From positions 1-62,960 of the forward strand of contig JAAELW010000228.1 in NCBI GenBank assembly GCA_024226235.1: a stretch of DNA of 62,960 bases, written 5' to 3'. Made by a program: the position numbers and the translations under genes. This document shows positions 42,392-51,780 of this stretch, piece after piece; position 1 is the first letter of the stretch, and each line of letters opens with the position of its first letter. The notes beneath the pieces are model-generated. The model made no database searches. It saw nothing but the letters and a program-made list of their open reading frames with translations, and was not told where the DNA came from. The stretch is from a bacterium. Its GTDB lineage: Bacteria; Myxococcota_A; UBA9160; UBA6930.

Positions 42392-43195
42392 TCAGTCTTT
42401 GAACTCCGGCTTGCGCCCTTCCTTGCGGGCCCGGGTGGCCTCTTCGAAGTTCTGGGTCGTGAGCCGCACGAAGAGCTGGGTGTGCTTCTCCATCTCGATC
42501 GCTGCGTCCAGGCTTCCGGTCTCGAGACCCGCCCAGATCATCCGCTTCGTGAGCTGCACGCCCTGGGTGCTCCAGCCGTTGATCTGATCGGCGAGGGCCA
42601 GGGCGGCGTCCATCAGCTCTGCGTCGGGGACGGTCTTCGACACCAGGCCGATCTCCGCTGCCTCTTGCGCAGAAACGTCCCGCCCGGAGAGCATGATCTC
42701 GAATGCGCGGCTGCTCCCGATGGCGCGCGGCAACAGGAAGCTCACGCCCAGCTCCGTGGCCGTGAGTCCGTTGTTGATGCCTGCGGCACGAAAGTAGGCC
42801 GACTCCGCCGCGATCCGCACATCCGCCCCCAGCGTGAGGCACATGCCGCCGCCGATCGCCGCCCCGTTGACCGCACAGATCACCGGCTGAGGCATGCGCC
42901 GCAGAGCCGGCACCAGGTCGGACAAGATCGTCATCGAGCGGGTGGCGATCCGTGTGAGCGTCATGCCTTCGATGTCCGGCGGGGGCTCGGTGCCCTGGGT
43001 GTCTGCCCCGGAGCAGAACCCGCGGCCCGTTCCGGTGAGAACCACGCACCAGGTGTCAGAATCCGCCGCCACCTCTTCGATCGCTTCGTGCAGCGGCATC
43101 GCCAGCTCGAAGGCCAGCGAGTTCATCCGCTCGGGCCGATCGAGGACGATCACGCTGGTATGGAGACCCGGTTTTTCGATGCGGACATGACTCAT
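42392..43195 (-). CDS. Enoyl-CoA hydratase/isomerase
   Basis: 267 aa crotonase: GRGFCSGADTQG (oxyanion segment), NGAAIGGGMCLTLGADVRIAAESAYFRAAG, and GLTATELGVSFLLPRAIG with the catalytic Glu region. The tail (NFEEATRARKEGRKPEFKD) is the standard crotonase C-terminus. It probably acts in acyl-CoA beta-oxidation or as a lyase. It sits 9 bases downstream of the MAPEG gene and 28 bases upstream of the selenoprotein-like gene, so it is in the same operon. Confidence 0.9.
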   Translation of the reverse strand: MSHVRIEKPGLHTSVIVLDRPERMNSLAFELAMPLHEAIEEVAADSDTWCVVLTGTGRGFCSGADTQGTEPPPDIEGMTLTRIATRSMTILSDLVPALRRMPQPVICAVNGAAIGGGMCLTLGADVRIAAESAYFRAAGINNGLTATELGVSFLLPRAIGSSRAFEIMLSGRDVSAQEAAEIGLVSKTVPDAELMDAALALADQINGWSTQGVQLTKRMIWAGLETGSLDAAIEMEKHTQLFVRLTTQNFEEATRARKEGRKPEFKD

Positions 43196-43204
43196 CGCCG
43201 CGGC

Positions 43205-43651
43205 CTAGAAGAGGATCGAAAGGGCCGAAGCCACTGCCATCCAGAGCGTGATCACGAAACCGATCGCCCAGGCTGCGGTTCGATGCGGCATCAGTCCCTT
43301 CATGTAGAGGACGAGATGCAGAATGCGCCCGATCGGAAAACCCGCGAAGCAGATCCATAGACCGAGTGTGCTCGGCTGGGTGAGTGCATAGACGAACCCC
43401 ACCAACACGAAGGGCAGACCCGCTTCCAGATCGTTCAGGTGCGCGCGCCGCGCACGCTCGACCTCTTCGTCGGTGGCAGTCTGGGGTTCGAGCTTCTGCA
43501 TCTCGTAGTCTTCGGGCGAGGCGAAGACATTCTTTCGGATTCGAATCGAGCTGACGACCATGCCCGTCACCAGGGTCTTCAGTGCCACCACGATGCACGA
43601 AAGCGCCCAAGCCTTGATGGCGGGGTTCGAGAGAAGCTGTTCCCAGAGCAT
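43205..43651 (-). CDS. MAPEG-family membrane protein (mPGES-like)
   Basis: 148 aa; ATG 43651 follows AGGAGG, so the track's longer start is dropped. Four membrane helices surround the conserved ERARRAHLNDLEAGLPFVLVGFVYAL, which matches the glutathione-binding RAHxNDxE signature of microsomal prostaglandin-E-synthase/glutathione transferase-type MAPEG proteins. It is predicted to conjugate or isomerise hydrophobic substrates with glutathione in the inner membrane. First gene of the operon leading to the carboxylase. Confidence 0.85.
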   Translation of the reverse strand: MLWEQLLSNPAIKAWALSCIVVALKTLVTGMVVSSIRIRKNVFASPEDYEMQKLEPQTATDEEVERARRAHLNDLEAGLPFVLVGFVYALTQPSTLGLWICFAGFPIGRILHLVLYMKGLMPHRTAAWAIGFVITLWMAVASALSILF

Positions 43652-43700
43652 GGACGATCCTCCTGCTGAGGGCGACGCTAGCACGTACGCTTGGCGCGAT

Positions 43701-43768
43701 GAATGTGGGTTCCGCTGGCTGCGGGGCTAGCAGGGAATGTGGGTTCCGCTGGCTGCCGGGCTAGCAGG
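43701..43768 (+). repeat. 34-bp tandem direct repeat
   Basis: Units 43701-43734 and 43735-43768 begin GAATGTGGGTTCCGCTGGCT and differ at a single base. They lie between the divergent MAPEG and epoxide-hydrolase genes, 44 bases before the latter's ATG. Either a recent slippage duplication or a duplicated regulator site. Confidence 0.75.
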
Positions 43769-43811
43769 ACCCGACCCGGACGAGGCATGCTCCCACTTGG
43801 AGGAACAAGCC

Positions 43812-44948
43812 ATGTCCGATATCCAACCCTTCCGGATCTCCGCGAGCGACGAACAGCTCGACGATCTGCATCGCCGTCTCCGAAACACCCGCTGGCCGGA
43901 GGCGGAGACACCCGACGATTGGTCCCAGGGCATCCCGCTTGCCTACACCCAGGAGGTCTGCGCGTACTGGGCCGAGAAGTACGACTGGCGTACCCGAGAG
44001 GCAAGCCTGAACCGGTTCGACCAGTTCAAGACCGGGATCGACGGTCTGGGCATCCACTTCATCCACCAGCGCTCACCTCATCAGGATGCACTGCCGCTCG
44101 TGATGACTCACGGCTGGCCCGGGTCGATCGTGGAATTCCAGAAGGTGATCGATCCGCTGACGAACCCGACGGCTCACGGTGGCAACGCCGCTGATGCATT
44201 CCACGTCGTATGCCCGTCCCTGCCTGGCTTCGGCTTCTCGGACAAACCGACCGGGCCCGGCTGGGGAGTTCCAAAGATCGCGGCAGCTTGGGCCGAACTG
44301 ATGCCGAAACTCGGCTATTCGAATTACGTCGCCCAGGGAGGCGACTGGGGCGCGATGGTCACGACCGCGATCGGCATCCAGGACCCGGAGAACTGCCGCG
44401 GCATCCACCTCAACATGCCGATCGTGGCCCCTGACCCGGAGACCATGACCGAGCTCACCGAACTGGAGCAGGCCGCGCTCGCGAGCATGCAGCACTACCA
44501 GGAAAAGGACTCGGGCTACTCGAAGCAGCAGAGCACGCGCCCGCAAACCCTGGCCTACGGGCTGACGGATTCCCCCGCCGGTCAGGCCGCCTGGATCCTC
44601 GAGAAGTTCTGGTCCTGGACGGACTGCGATGGCCATCCGGAGAACGCGCTGACCCGTGACGAAATGCTCGACAACGTGATGCTCTACTGGCTCCCAGCAA
44701 CGGGCGCGTCCTCTGCCCGCCTCTACTGGGAGAGCTTCAACCAGGTCAACATGGAGCCGGTCACGATCCCGGTAGGCTGCTCGATCTTCCCGAAGGAGAT
44801 CTTCCTCTGCTCGCGCCGCTGGGCCGAGAAGCGCTTCACGAACCTCGTCCACTGGAACGAGTTGAAACGCGGCGGCCACTTCGCCGCCTTCGAACAGCCC
44901 ACCACCTTCGTCGAAGAACTCCGGACCTGCTTCCGTCCCCTCCGTTGA
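43812..44948 (+). CDS. Epoxide hydrolase (EHN plus alpha/beta-hydrolase)
   Basis: 378 aa; ATG 43812 with GGAGGAA upstream. An N-terminal EHN domain (PFRISASDEQLDDLHRRLRNTRWPE) precedes the hydrolase: oxyanion HGWPGS, nucleophile in QGGDWGAM (Asp), lid Tyr region YWESFNQVN, and catalytic His in KRGGHFAAFEQP. It matches the microsomal/juvenile-hormone-type soluble bacterial epoxide hydrolases that open epoxides to diols. Only a single copy; no epoxidase neighbours are seen. Confidence 0.9.
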   Translation: MSDIQPFRISASDEQLDDLHRRLRNTRWPEAETPDDWSQGIPLAYTQEVCAYWAEKYDWRTREASLNRFDQFKTGIDGLGIHFIHQRSPHQDALPLVMTHGWPGSIVEFQKVIDPLTNPTAHGGNAADAFHVVCPSLPGFGFSDKPTGPGWGVPKIAAAWAELMPKLGYSNYVAQGGDWGAMVTTAIGIQDPENCRGIHLNMPIVAPDPETMTELTELEQAALASMQHYQEKDSGYSKQQSTRPQTLAYGLTDSPAGQAAWILEKFWSWTDCDGHPENALTRDEMLDNVMLYWLPATGASSARLYWESFNQVNMEPVTIPVGCSIFPKEIFLCSRRWAEKRFTNLVHWNELKRGGHFAAFEQPTTFVEELRTCFRPLR

Positions 44949-44964
44949 AAAGCGGCCCCGTTTC

Positions 44965-46848
44965 CTAGCGGCCCCGCTTCTTCACTACATCGAGGAGGCC
45001 TTTGCCGAAGCGGTCGGCCTTGGCGGGACCGATGCCGTGGGCAAGGAGGAGTTCTTCGCGGTTTCGGGGGCGGAGGAGTGCTATGTCGCGCAGGGTTCGG
45101 TCGCTGGCGACGACGTAGGGCGGGACACCAGCGGCACGGGCAACTTCCAGGCGGTGGTGACGCAGGGCTTCGAACAGGGCTTCCCCGGCTTCGTCGAGAG
45201 CGTCGGCGACGGCGGTTGCGCGACCCGCCACGGCCTTGCGCCTGGTGGGTGGACGGGCGGGGGGGCGGCCTGCTGCCGGAAGGACGAGCCGAGCGGGTAG
45301 CTCAGCGCGCATCACACGAGCGCCCTCCTCCGTCAGCACGACGACCGGGCGATCACCCCCGATGAAATCGACCCAGCCGGCGGTCACACAGCGGCGCAGC
45401 AGCTTCGTAATCCACAGCTCTGCGTGCTCGGAGAGCACCCCGAAGGTCGGAGTCTGGTCGAGACGGGTTTCGGCGAGTCGTTCGTCCCGGCTGCCGTGCA
45501 GGAGCTTGGCGGCCATCTGCAAGCCGAAGCGGCCGTGCAGCCGCGCGATTCCGGAGAGTGCCTTGCGAACGACCAGCGTGACGGTCTCCTCGTCATCCTC
45601 ACCGCGGGCCACCAGATCGAGGCAGACATCGCAGCGGCCACAGCCTGCCAGGGTCTCTTCTTCATCGCCGAAGTAGCGCAAGATGGCATCGTGGCGGCAG
45701 CTTCCCCCTTCTGCCCAGCGCATCAGCTCGAGAAACAGGTTCCACTTGTGGCGCACGATCTCAGGATCCGGAGCACCACCGCCTGCGTCACTCTCGATCA
45801 GGTATCGCCGCAACGGGAGATCTCCGGCCGAAACGAGCAGCTGGCCGCAAGCCGGGTCGCCATCGCGGCCTGCCCGACCGACCTCCTGGTAGTAGGCCTC
45901 GATCGAGCTCGGCGGTGCGAGATGCACGACAGCCCGCACATCGGAACGATCGATTCCCATTCCGAAGGCGTTCGTGGCAACGACGACCTCGGTCTGGCCG
46001 GCCGAGAAACGCGCGTGCACGGCCTCACGAACGGAACCGCGCAAGCCAGCATGGTAGGCCTCGGCCTGGTATCCGGCTCGGGTCAGGCGTGTAGCTTCCT
46101 GCTCCGTCGACTTCCGCGTGGGCGCGTAGACGATGGCGCAGCCCTCCACCTGACCCGGCGCACCCAACGCCTCGCGCAGGGTGGCATCCACCGATGCATT
46201 CTTGTCCCGCTTCGAAGCCACCTCCCGTGCACCCAACGCCAAGTTGGGCCGTGCAAAGCCTCGCACGAGCTGGGGCGTATCCGCGGGCAATCCGAGCCGC
46301 TCGAGGATCTCGTCGCGTACGACCGGTGTGGCCGTTGCGGTGCAAGCGAGCACCCGAGCATCCGGAATCGTTGCAATCACCTCACCGATCTGCATGTACT
46401 CGGGTCTGAAGTCGTGACCCCACTCACTGATGCAGTGGGCTTCGTCGACGGCGATCAGCGGACACTCGAGATCGGCCAGCAGCGAGCGGAACCCGTCGAA
46501 AGCCAGCCGCTCCGGTGCGACATAGGCAAGCTTGTAGCTCCCCCGGCCGAGCTCGCGCATACGGCGCCGAAGCTCGGCACCCTCGAGGGTCGCAGCCAGG
46601 AAGGTGGCAGGCACTCCGATGGTCTCGAGCGCGGATACCTGGTCTTGCATCAGCGAAACCAATGGCGAGACGATCAGGCTGGTGCCCGGCAAGCTGGCAG
46701 CCGGAAGCTGATAGACGAGGCTCTTGCCGCCACCGGTCGGCGCTACGAGCAGCAGCCTCCCCACGCGCAGCAGTGTTTCAACCGCCTCGCGCTGCCCCGG
46801 GCGGAACTTCTCGAGCCCGAAACGCTCGAGCGATCCATTCAGATCCAT
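44965..46848 (-). CDS. recQ: ATP-dependent DNA helicase RecQ
   Basis: 627 aa; ATG 46848 with GAGGA 11 bases upstream; the track start is 132 bases earlier in the gap. Superfamily-2 helicase motifs: VAPTGGGKSLVYQ (Walker A), AVDEAHCISEWGHDFRPEY (DExH and the RecQ-specific aromatic loop), TATATP, GRAGRDGDP (motif VI). A zinc module follows (CRHDAILRYFGDEEETLAGCGRCDVC), then winged helix and HRDC-like C-terminus (DIALLRPRNREELLLAHGIGPAKADRFG). It acts in homologous recombination and replication repair. Normal length for bacterial RecQ. Confidence 0.96.
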   Translation of the reverse strand: MDLNGSLERFGLEKFRPGQREAVETLLRVGRLLLVAPTGGGKSLVYQLPAASLPGTSLIVSPLVSLMQDQVSALETIGVPATFLAATLEGAELRRRMRELGRGSYKLAYVAPERLAFDGFRSLLADLECPLIAVDEAHCISEWGHDFRPEYMQIGEVIATIPDARVLACTATATPVVRDEILERLGLPADTPQLVRGFARPNLALGAREVASKRDKNASVDATLREALGAPGQVEGCAIVYAPTRKSTEQEATRLTRAGYQAEAYHAGLRGSVREAVHARFSAGQTEVVVATNAFGMGIDRSDVRAVVHLAPPSSIEAYYQEVGRAGRDGDPACGQLLVSAGDLPLRRYLIESDAGGGAPDPEIVRHKWNLFLELMRWAEGGSCRHDAILRYFGDEEETLAGCGRCDVCLDLVARGEDDEETVTLVVRKALSGIARLHGRFGLQMAAKLLHGSRDERLAETRLDQTPTFGVLSEHAELWITKLLRRCVTAGWVDFIGGDRPVVVLTEEGARVMRAELPARLVLPAAGRPPARPPTRRKAVAGRATAVADALDEAGEALFEALRHHRLEVARAAGVPPYVVASDRTLRDIALLRPRNREELLLAHGIGPAKADRFGKGLLDVVKKRGR

Positions 46849-46991
46849 CGACAAGATGTTCCTCGGAGGAGACCGGGGCCGAAGAACGTAGCCATTCGCA
46901 CCGACGGTGGCCCTCCCGGCGTGGAGATTGGTAGCGCACCGTTCGCGAGTGCTAGCTTGTCTGGCCGCCAGAACGCCCAAAGGAGGATCCG

Positions 46992-48227
46992 ATGATCGAG
47001 TGGAGCGAACAGCACGAGATGATCCGAGACGCGGTGCGCCGCTTCATCGAGGAGGAGATCGTCCCGAATCTGGAGGAGCTCGAGCACGGCGATCTCCCGC
47101 CGTACGACATCTTGCGCAAGCTGTACGCCACCTTTGGCATGGACGAGATGGCGCGCAGCCGTTTCGAGCGGCAGATCGCAAAGGCCGAGGCAGGCGAGGG
47201 CAAGGAGAAGAAGACCCAAGAGGGGGACGGCACCGGCGACGGCGCCGCGATGCAGCTGGTCCCGATCATCGAGCTCTGCCGCTACTGCCCCGGCATGGTC
47301 ACTGCCATGGGTGTCTCGGTGGGCCTCACCGGTGCTGCGATCATGTCGAAGGGCACAATCGAACAAAAGAAGCATTGGGGCCTCGACGTGCTCACGCTGG
47401 CGAAAGTAGGCGCCTGGGCGATCACCGAACCCGGCTCGGGTTCCGACGCGTTCGGCGGCATGAAGGCTTCGGCCCGCCGCGAGGGCGACGAGTTCGTTCT
47501 GAACGGCAACAAGACCTTCATCACCAACGGTCCGTATGCCGACACGATCGTCTTCATCTGCAAGCTCGAAGAAGAAGGCGTCGACTCACGGGATCGCAAG
47601 ATCCTGAACTTCGTACTCGATCGTGGCATGCCGGGCCTCGAACAGAGCAAACCCCTGCGCAAGATGGGCATGCACTCCTCACCCACGGGCGAGCTCTTCG
47701 TCAACGATCTTCGCTGCGGAATCGACCACCTGCTCGGCGGGGAGGACGCCCTGACAAAGAGCCGCGGCGCTGGCCGCGAGGGCGCCAAGGACACCTTCCA
47801 GACCGAGCGTTCGGGCGTGGCAGCGATGGCCTTGGGAATCATCTCTCGCTGTCTGGAGCTATCCGTCGAGTACTCCCGCGAGCGTGTGCAATGGGAGAAG
47901 CCGATCGGCGAATACCAGCTGATCCAGGAGAAGCTGGCGCGCATGGAAGTCGCGCGAATGAACGTCCAGAATCTGGTGTTCCGAACCATCGAGCTCTCCG
48001 CTCATGGCCGGAGCATGGGGCTGGCCGAAGCCTCCGCGATGAAGCTCTACTCAGCCCGAGCCGCGGTCGAAGTCGCGATGGAGGCAGTGCAGGTCTTCGG
48101 AGGCAACGGCTACATGGCCGAGTACCACGTGGAACAGTTGGCCCGGGACGCGAAGGTCTTGCAGATCTATGCGGGTACGGACGAGATCCAGATCCGTGCG
48201 ATCGCCCGCGACCTGCTGACCGGCTGA
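46992..48227 (+). CDS. Acyl-CoA dehydrogenase
   Basis: 411 aa; ATG with AGGAGGAT upstream. The FAD-enzyme pattern is complete: N-terminal helices, AWAITEPGSGSDAFGG, KTFITNGPYADTIVF, GRASVAAMALGII-like flavin segment (TERSGVAAMALG), and QVFGGNGYMAEYHVEQLARDAKVLQIYAGTDEIQ. A Lys/Glu-rich insert at residues 60-80 (GEGKEKKTQEGDG) is unusual. It oxidises an acyl-CoA to the enoyl-CoA, feeding electrons to ETF. Confidence 0.93.
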   Translation: MIEWSEQHEMIRDAVRRFIEEEIVPNLEELEHGDLPPYDILRKLYATFGMDEMARSRFERQIAKAEAGEGKEKKTQEGDGTGDGAAMQLVPIIELCRYCPGMVTAMGVSVGLTGAAIMSKGTIEQKKHWGLDVLTLAKVGAWAITEPGSGSDAFGGMKASARREGDEFVLNGNKTFITNGPYADTIVFICKLEEEGVDSRDRKILNFVLDRGMPGLEQSKPLRKMGMHSSPTGELFVNDLRCGIDHLLGGEDALTKSRGAGREGAKDTFQTERSGVAAMALGIISRCLELSVEYSRERVQWEKPIGEYQLIQEKLARMEVARMNVQNLVFRTIELSAHGRSMGLAEASAMKLYSARAAVEVAMEAVQVFGGNGYMAEYHVEQLARDAKVLQIYAGTDEIQIRAIARDLLTG

Positions 48228-48249
48228 CGACCAGACCGTCGACCCCGTC

Positions 48250-49515
48250 GTGAGCCAGACCGACGAGTCCCGCTCCGTTCTTCTACTCGCGGGGCTGATG
48301 GGCTATTGGGGCTTCGCCGACGTTCTGAATGCTGCGGCCGCGCCCTTTCTCGCACGCGAGTTCGGGCTCGACGATGTCAGCATCAGCCGCACGTTCGGTT
48401 GGATCTCGATCGGCGCCCTCGGCACCTATGCATTGGCGAGATGGGCCGATCGCAGGGGACGGCGCCGGGTACTGCTCTGGACGCTGCTGCTGATGAGCCC
48501 GCTCTGCATCCTCACCGCCCTGGCACCCGGGTTGAAGGGATTCATCGGCGTGCAGGTCTTCACCCAGGCGTTCAAGGGGCTGCTGGTCATCCTGGTACCC
48601 GTCATGGTGACCGAGAGCCTCTCCACGGAGACCCGGGCGCGCGGCCATGGCTGGGTGAGCCTCGCCGGCTCGTTGGGTGCCGGCCTGGGAATGATCCTGG
48701 TCGCTTCTTCCGAGAACGTCCCGGGAACTTGGCGTTGGGTGTGGGGCGCGGCGGCCGCGGGAATCTTGGGAGTACCGCTGCTGCGCCGGGTCCTGCCGGA
48801 GAGCCAGCACTTCGAACGTGCCTCCGCAGCGGGCGACACTGCAAGTGCGATGGTTCGTGACCTGTTGGGCCCGCGCTACCGACGTCGAACCATCGCCCTG
48901 CTGATCGTGTCCGGCCTGTTTCCGATGGTGATCGCCGCAACCCAGACCTGGTTGATCTACTTCCCAGTCCAGCACCTGGGTCTAGAGCCAGTGGTTGCCA
49001 CCGCAGTCGTCATCGGCGGCGGCGGGGTGGCCCTTGTGGGCTTCCCGTTGGGAGGCCACCTGTCGGAGCGCTGGGGGCGCCGGCCGACGTTCCTCGTCTC
49101 GTCCGTCCTCTTCACCGGTGCAACCTGGGGCTTCTATCACGTTTCCGGGGATTTCCCGGTCCATCCAGCCTTTGGGCTGGCCCTGGGCATGGTTGCGATG
49201 AGTTTGTGCTCCTCCGCAGGGGTCGTCCCGCTTCGCGCCGCAGTGACTGAACTCTTCCCCACCGCTCTTCGCGCAACGATCAGCGGTGGCGCTGCGATCG
49301 CTTCTGCACTCGGCGCCATCACCGCCTACTTCGCAACCTCCGTGCTCAGCGCCTGGCTCGGAGGCCTGCCCGCTGCAGCAAGCCTGCTATCCCTCGGAAT
49401 GCCGACGGCTGGAATCCTGTTCTTCCTCGCCCTGCCGGAAACACGCGGCCGGGCCATCGAAGATGAAGACTCCGCATTGTCGACCTCGAGAGAGCATCGG
49501 GAGCCCACACGCTGA
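48250..49515 (+). CDS. MFS transporter
   Basis: 421 aa from GTG 48250. Twelve hydrophobic helices in two halves, with motif A (RWADRRGRRRVLL) between helices 2 and 3 and its counterpart (HLSERWGRRPTFL) in the second half. It is a sugar/metabolite-proton-symporter-like major facilitator. No regulator or substrate gene points to the cargo. It follows the acyl-CoA dehydrogenase by 22 bases and may be co-transcribed. Confidence 0.9.
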   Translation: MSQTDESRSVLLLAGLMGYWGFADVLNAAAAPFLAREFGLDDVSISRTFGWISIGALGTYALARWADRRGRRRVLLWTLLLMSPLCILTALAPGLKGFIGVQVFTQAFKGLLVILVPVMVTESLSTETRARGHGWVSLAGSLGAGLGMILVASSENVPGTWRWVWGAAAAGILGVPLLRRVLPESQHFERASAAGDTASAMVRDLLGPRYRRRTIALLIVSGLFPMVIAATQTWLIYFPVQHLGLEPVVATAVVIGGGGVALVGFPLGGHLSERWGRRPTFLVSSVLFTGATWGFYHVSGDFPVHPAFGLALGMVAMSLCSSAGVVPLRAAVTELFPTALRATISGGAAIASALGAITAYFATSVLSAWLGGLPAAASLLSLGMPTAGILFFLALPETRGRAIEDEDSALSTSREHREPTR

Positions 49516-49537
49516 GCGTTCGAGAGGTGACCGACCC

Positions 49538-50656
49538 ATGGAGCCGTTGACCCAGGCGCTACTCGGGGCCTCCGTCGCCCGCGTAGCTGCTCCGAAGCTC
49601 GGCCGACGTGCGCTCTTCTGGGGGGCTGTTGTCGGCATGCTGCCGGATCTCGATGTGCTGCTCGCGCCACTCCATGGCGGCTATGGCGAGCTGCTCTACC
49701 ACCGCGGTTCGACCCACTCGCTGTGGTTCGGACCGGTGGTGGGCCCCGCACTCGGCTGGATCCTGTGGCGGTGGCGGGACCCGAAACGGGAAACAACCCT
49801 GCGCGATTGGGTCCAGGTCTGCATTCTCGCGCTGTTCACCCACCCGCTCCTCGATTGGTTCACGCCCTACGGCACGCAGTTGCTGGCGCCCTTCAGTCGC
49901 ATGCGCTTCTCGTTGAACGGGGTCGGCATCGTCGATCCGTTCTACACCGGCATTCTGGCCATTGGACTCCTCGCGCCTGCGGGGCTGGGCCTCGCTCGAG
50001 CCGCACCGCGCCGCATAGGCTTTGCACTCGCCCTCTCCAGCCTCTATCTGGTGGGGGGTGTCGGCCTGAACCAGCTGGCCCGCTCCGATGTAGCTCGCGT
50101 ACTCGAAGTGGCTCCGGCGGAGGTGCGCGTCTACCCGACTCTCCTGCAACCGCTGATGCGACGGGTGGTCGCGCGCTACGAGGGCAGGGTCTGGGCGGGG
50201 TGGCACACGACACTGGCACTCGGCTGCCCGTTCGGGGAGGGCTTCCCGGAGCCTGCCGCGACCCCGGAATCCCTGGAACTCGAGAGCACGTGGCAGGGCC
50301 AGCTGATGCGCTGGTTCGCGATGGACGACGTGGTCGTCCACACAACCCGACTGCCGAGCGGCGGGGCTCTCGTGGAGATGGAAGACCTTCGCTACAGCAT
50401 GCCGGGCCAGCCCGCAGCGCGAAGCCTCTGGGGAGTGCGGGCACGCTACGACGCAGAGGGACGACGGGTTGGAGAGGTCGAGCGTTTCCGCCGCGCTCCG
50501 GCGGAGCGCACGACGATTGCGGTCCTGGGCGATCTCACCCTCGGGCGTTTCGCTCGCATCGGCATCGAGGCCGATCGCATCGCCGGCTGCGATGGTTCCA
50601 GCACTGCGAACGAGCCGGCTGTGCCACCCTCCGGCAGGCATTCGTCGAACGAGTGA
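49538..50656 (+). CDS. Membrane-bound metal-dependent hydrolase (YdjM/DUF457-like)
   Basis: 372 aa; ATG 49538 with GAGAGG upstream. Early segments match the YdjM/DUF457 membrane family: EPLTQALLGASVARVA, WGAVVGMLPDLDVLLAP, YHRGSTHSLWF (HRGxTHS metal-like motif) and LALFTHPLLDWFTPYGTQ. The C-terminal about 170 residues form a non-membrane beta-rich region. Metal dependence is inferred from the conserved His/Asp. Function in the family is unknown. It starts 22 bases after the MFS gene. Confidence 0.85.
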   Translation: MEPLTQALLGASVARVAAPKLGRRALFWGAVVGMLPDLDVLLAPLHGGYGELLYHRGSTHSLWFGPVVGPALGWILWRWRDPKRETTLRDWVQVCILALFTHPLLDWFTPYGTQLLAPFSRMRFSLNGVGIVDPFYTGILAIGLLAPAGLGLARAAPRRIGFALALSSLYLVGGVGLNQLARSDVARVLEVAPAEVRVYPTLLQPLMRRVVARYEGRVWAGWHTTLALGCPFGEGFPEPAATPESLELESTWQGQLMRWFAMDDVVVHTTRLPSGGALVEMEDLRYSMPGQPAARSLWGVRARYDAEGRRVGEVERFRRAPAERTTIAVLGDLTLGRFARIGIEADRIAGCDGSSTANEPAVPPSGRHSSNE

Positions 50657-50675
50657 AGCCAATAGGACGGAACCC

Positions 50676-51536
50676 ATGAATCGCGCACTGATTCTCTTCA
50701 TCCTCCCCGCATTCTTCGCGTGCTCCGAGCCCGATCTCTACGCCGGCATGCCCGACCACGTGAAGCAGCGCCACGTGGCGCTGGAGGGCGCCCACAACTT
50801 CCGCGATCTGGGGGGATATGCGACCCAGGACGGACGCAAGGTGCGCTGGGGCCGGTTCTACAGATCGGATGCACTCGGAGACCTGACCGACGACGACGTC
50901 ACGGCAATGGGTGAACTCGGCATCAAGCTGGTCTGTGATTTCCGCTCCGCCGAGGAGAAGGCCGAAGCACCAGACCGGTTACCGAGTGATCCAGCGCCCG
51001 AGGTCATGGAGCTTCCGATCAGCGTCGAGGGCGCTGATCTGAACGTGCTCAAGGATCGCATCCTGTCAGGCGATCTCGAAGGCGTGGACCTGGGCCAGCT
51101 GCTTGTCGACGGCAACCGTGCCTTCGTCACGAAGTTCGTCGATCGTTATGCCAGGTTGCTCGAGCGCGTGCAACACGAAGAGAGCCTGCCCGCGTTGGTC
51201 CACTGCACCGGTGGCAAGGATCGAGCGGGCATGGCCTCCGCGCTGATTCTCCGAACGTTGGGTGTTCCAGAGGAGATCGTATTCGAGGATTTCCTGCTGA
51301 CGAACCACTACACGAAGCAACACATCGAGCAGCTCCTCCTGATCATCCGCTTCGCTTCGCTCTTCCGGACCGACCCGGACGAAGTCCGCCCCATCCTCGG
51401 CGTGGAGCGCGCCTACCTGGAGGCCGGTTTCGACGAAATTCGCAAACAGTTCGGCAGCTTCGACAGCTTTCGCCGCGACGCACTCGGAGTGAGCGACGAG
51501 GAATTGGTGGTCTTTCGGGCCATGGCCCTCGAATAG
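50676..51536 (+). CDS. Tyrosine/dual-specificity phosphatase, exported
   Basis: 286 aa; ATG 50676 with AGGACGG upstream. A signal segment ends in FFAC, a possible lipobox. The phosphatase has ALEGAHNFRDLGGY, GRFYRSDALGDLTDDD and signature HCTGGKDRAGMASAL, which is HCx5R with Lys-Asp as in bacterial PtpA/Tyr_phosphatase3 enzymes. It can dephosphorylate protein Tyr or phosphoinositides. It ends where a terminator-like hairpin occurs. Confidence 0.87.
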   Translation: MNRALILFILPAFFACSEPDLYAGMPDHVKQRHVALEGAHNFRDLGGYATQDGRKVRWGRFYRSDALGDLTDDDVTAMGELGIKLVCDFRSAEEKAEAPDRLPSDPAPEVMELPISVEGADLNVLKDRILSGDLEGVDLGQLLVDGNRAFVTKFVDRYARLLERVQHEESLPALVHCTGGKDRAGMASALILRTLGVPEEIVFEDFLLTNHYTKQHIEQLLLIIRFASLFRTDPDEVRPILGVERAYLEAGFDEIRKQFGSFDSFRRDALGVSDEELVVFRAMALE

Positions 51537-51577
51537 CCGGTGCTGGGTCCGTCGATTCGCGATGGATCAACCGTCGG

Positions 51578-51597
51578 GTGGGGGCAGATTGCCCCAC
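51578..51597. terminator. Terminator-like hairpin GTGGGGGCAGATTGCCCCAC
   Basis: An 8-bp stem with one bulged G and a GAT loop, 42 bases after the phosphatase stop. It resembles the TGGGGCA elements at 2614 and 17293. The surrounding 349-base gap (51537-51885) holds no other gene that I can support; it also contains the RRM leader. Confidence 0.4.
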
Positions 51598-51752
51598 TTA
51601 TGTCGACCCGGCCCCCAGAAGCCCAAGGATCACGGAAGCGGATCCGATGCCACATCCTCGGATTCGGGGGAAAAAGGGGGCATTTCGCAGCGGGGCCGGA
51701 TTCTCGCTTGTCCTTGGGGCCCCCATTTTTCACTCACCTGCAAAATGGCCTG

Positions 51753-51780
51753 TTGCGTTCCGTGGGCGAGCGTCTAGCGT
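51753..51780 (+). promoter_or_regulatory. Possible sigma-70 promoter for the RRM gene
   Basis: TTGCGT (51753-51758), 16-base spacer, TAGCGT (51775-51780), giving a leader of about 100 bases before the ATG at 51886. The fit is moderate; long leaders are common for cold-shock RRM genes. Confidence 0.25.

Noticed and set aside
45424-46995. 523-aa plus-strand ORF
   Set aside because: Antisense of RecQ, whose motifs are complete in the other strand.
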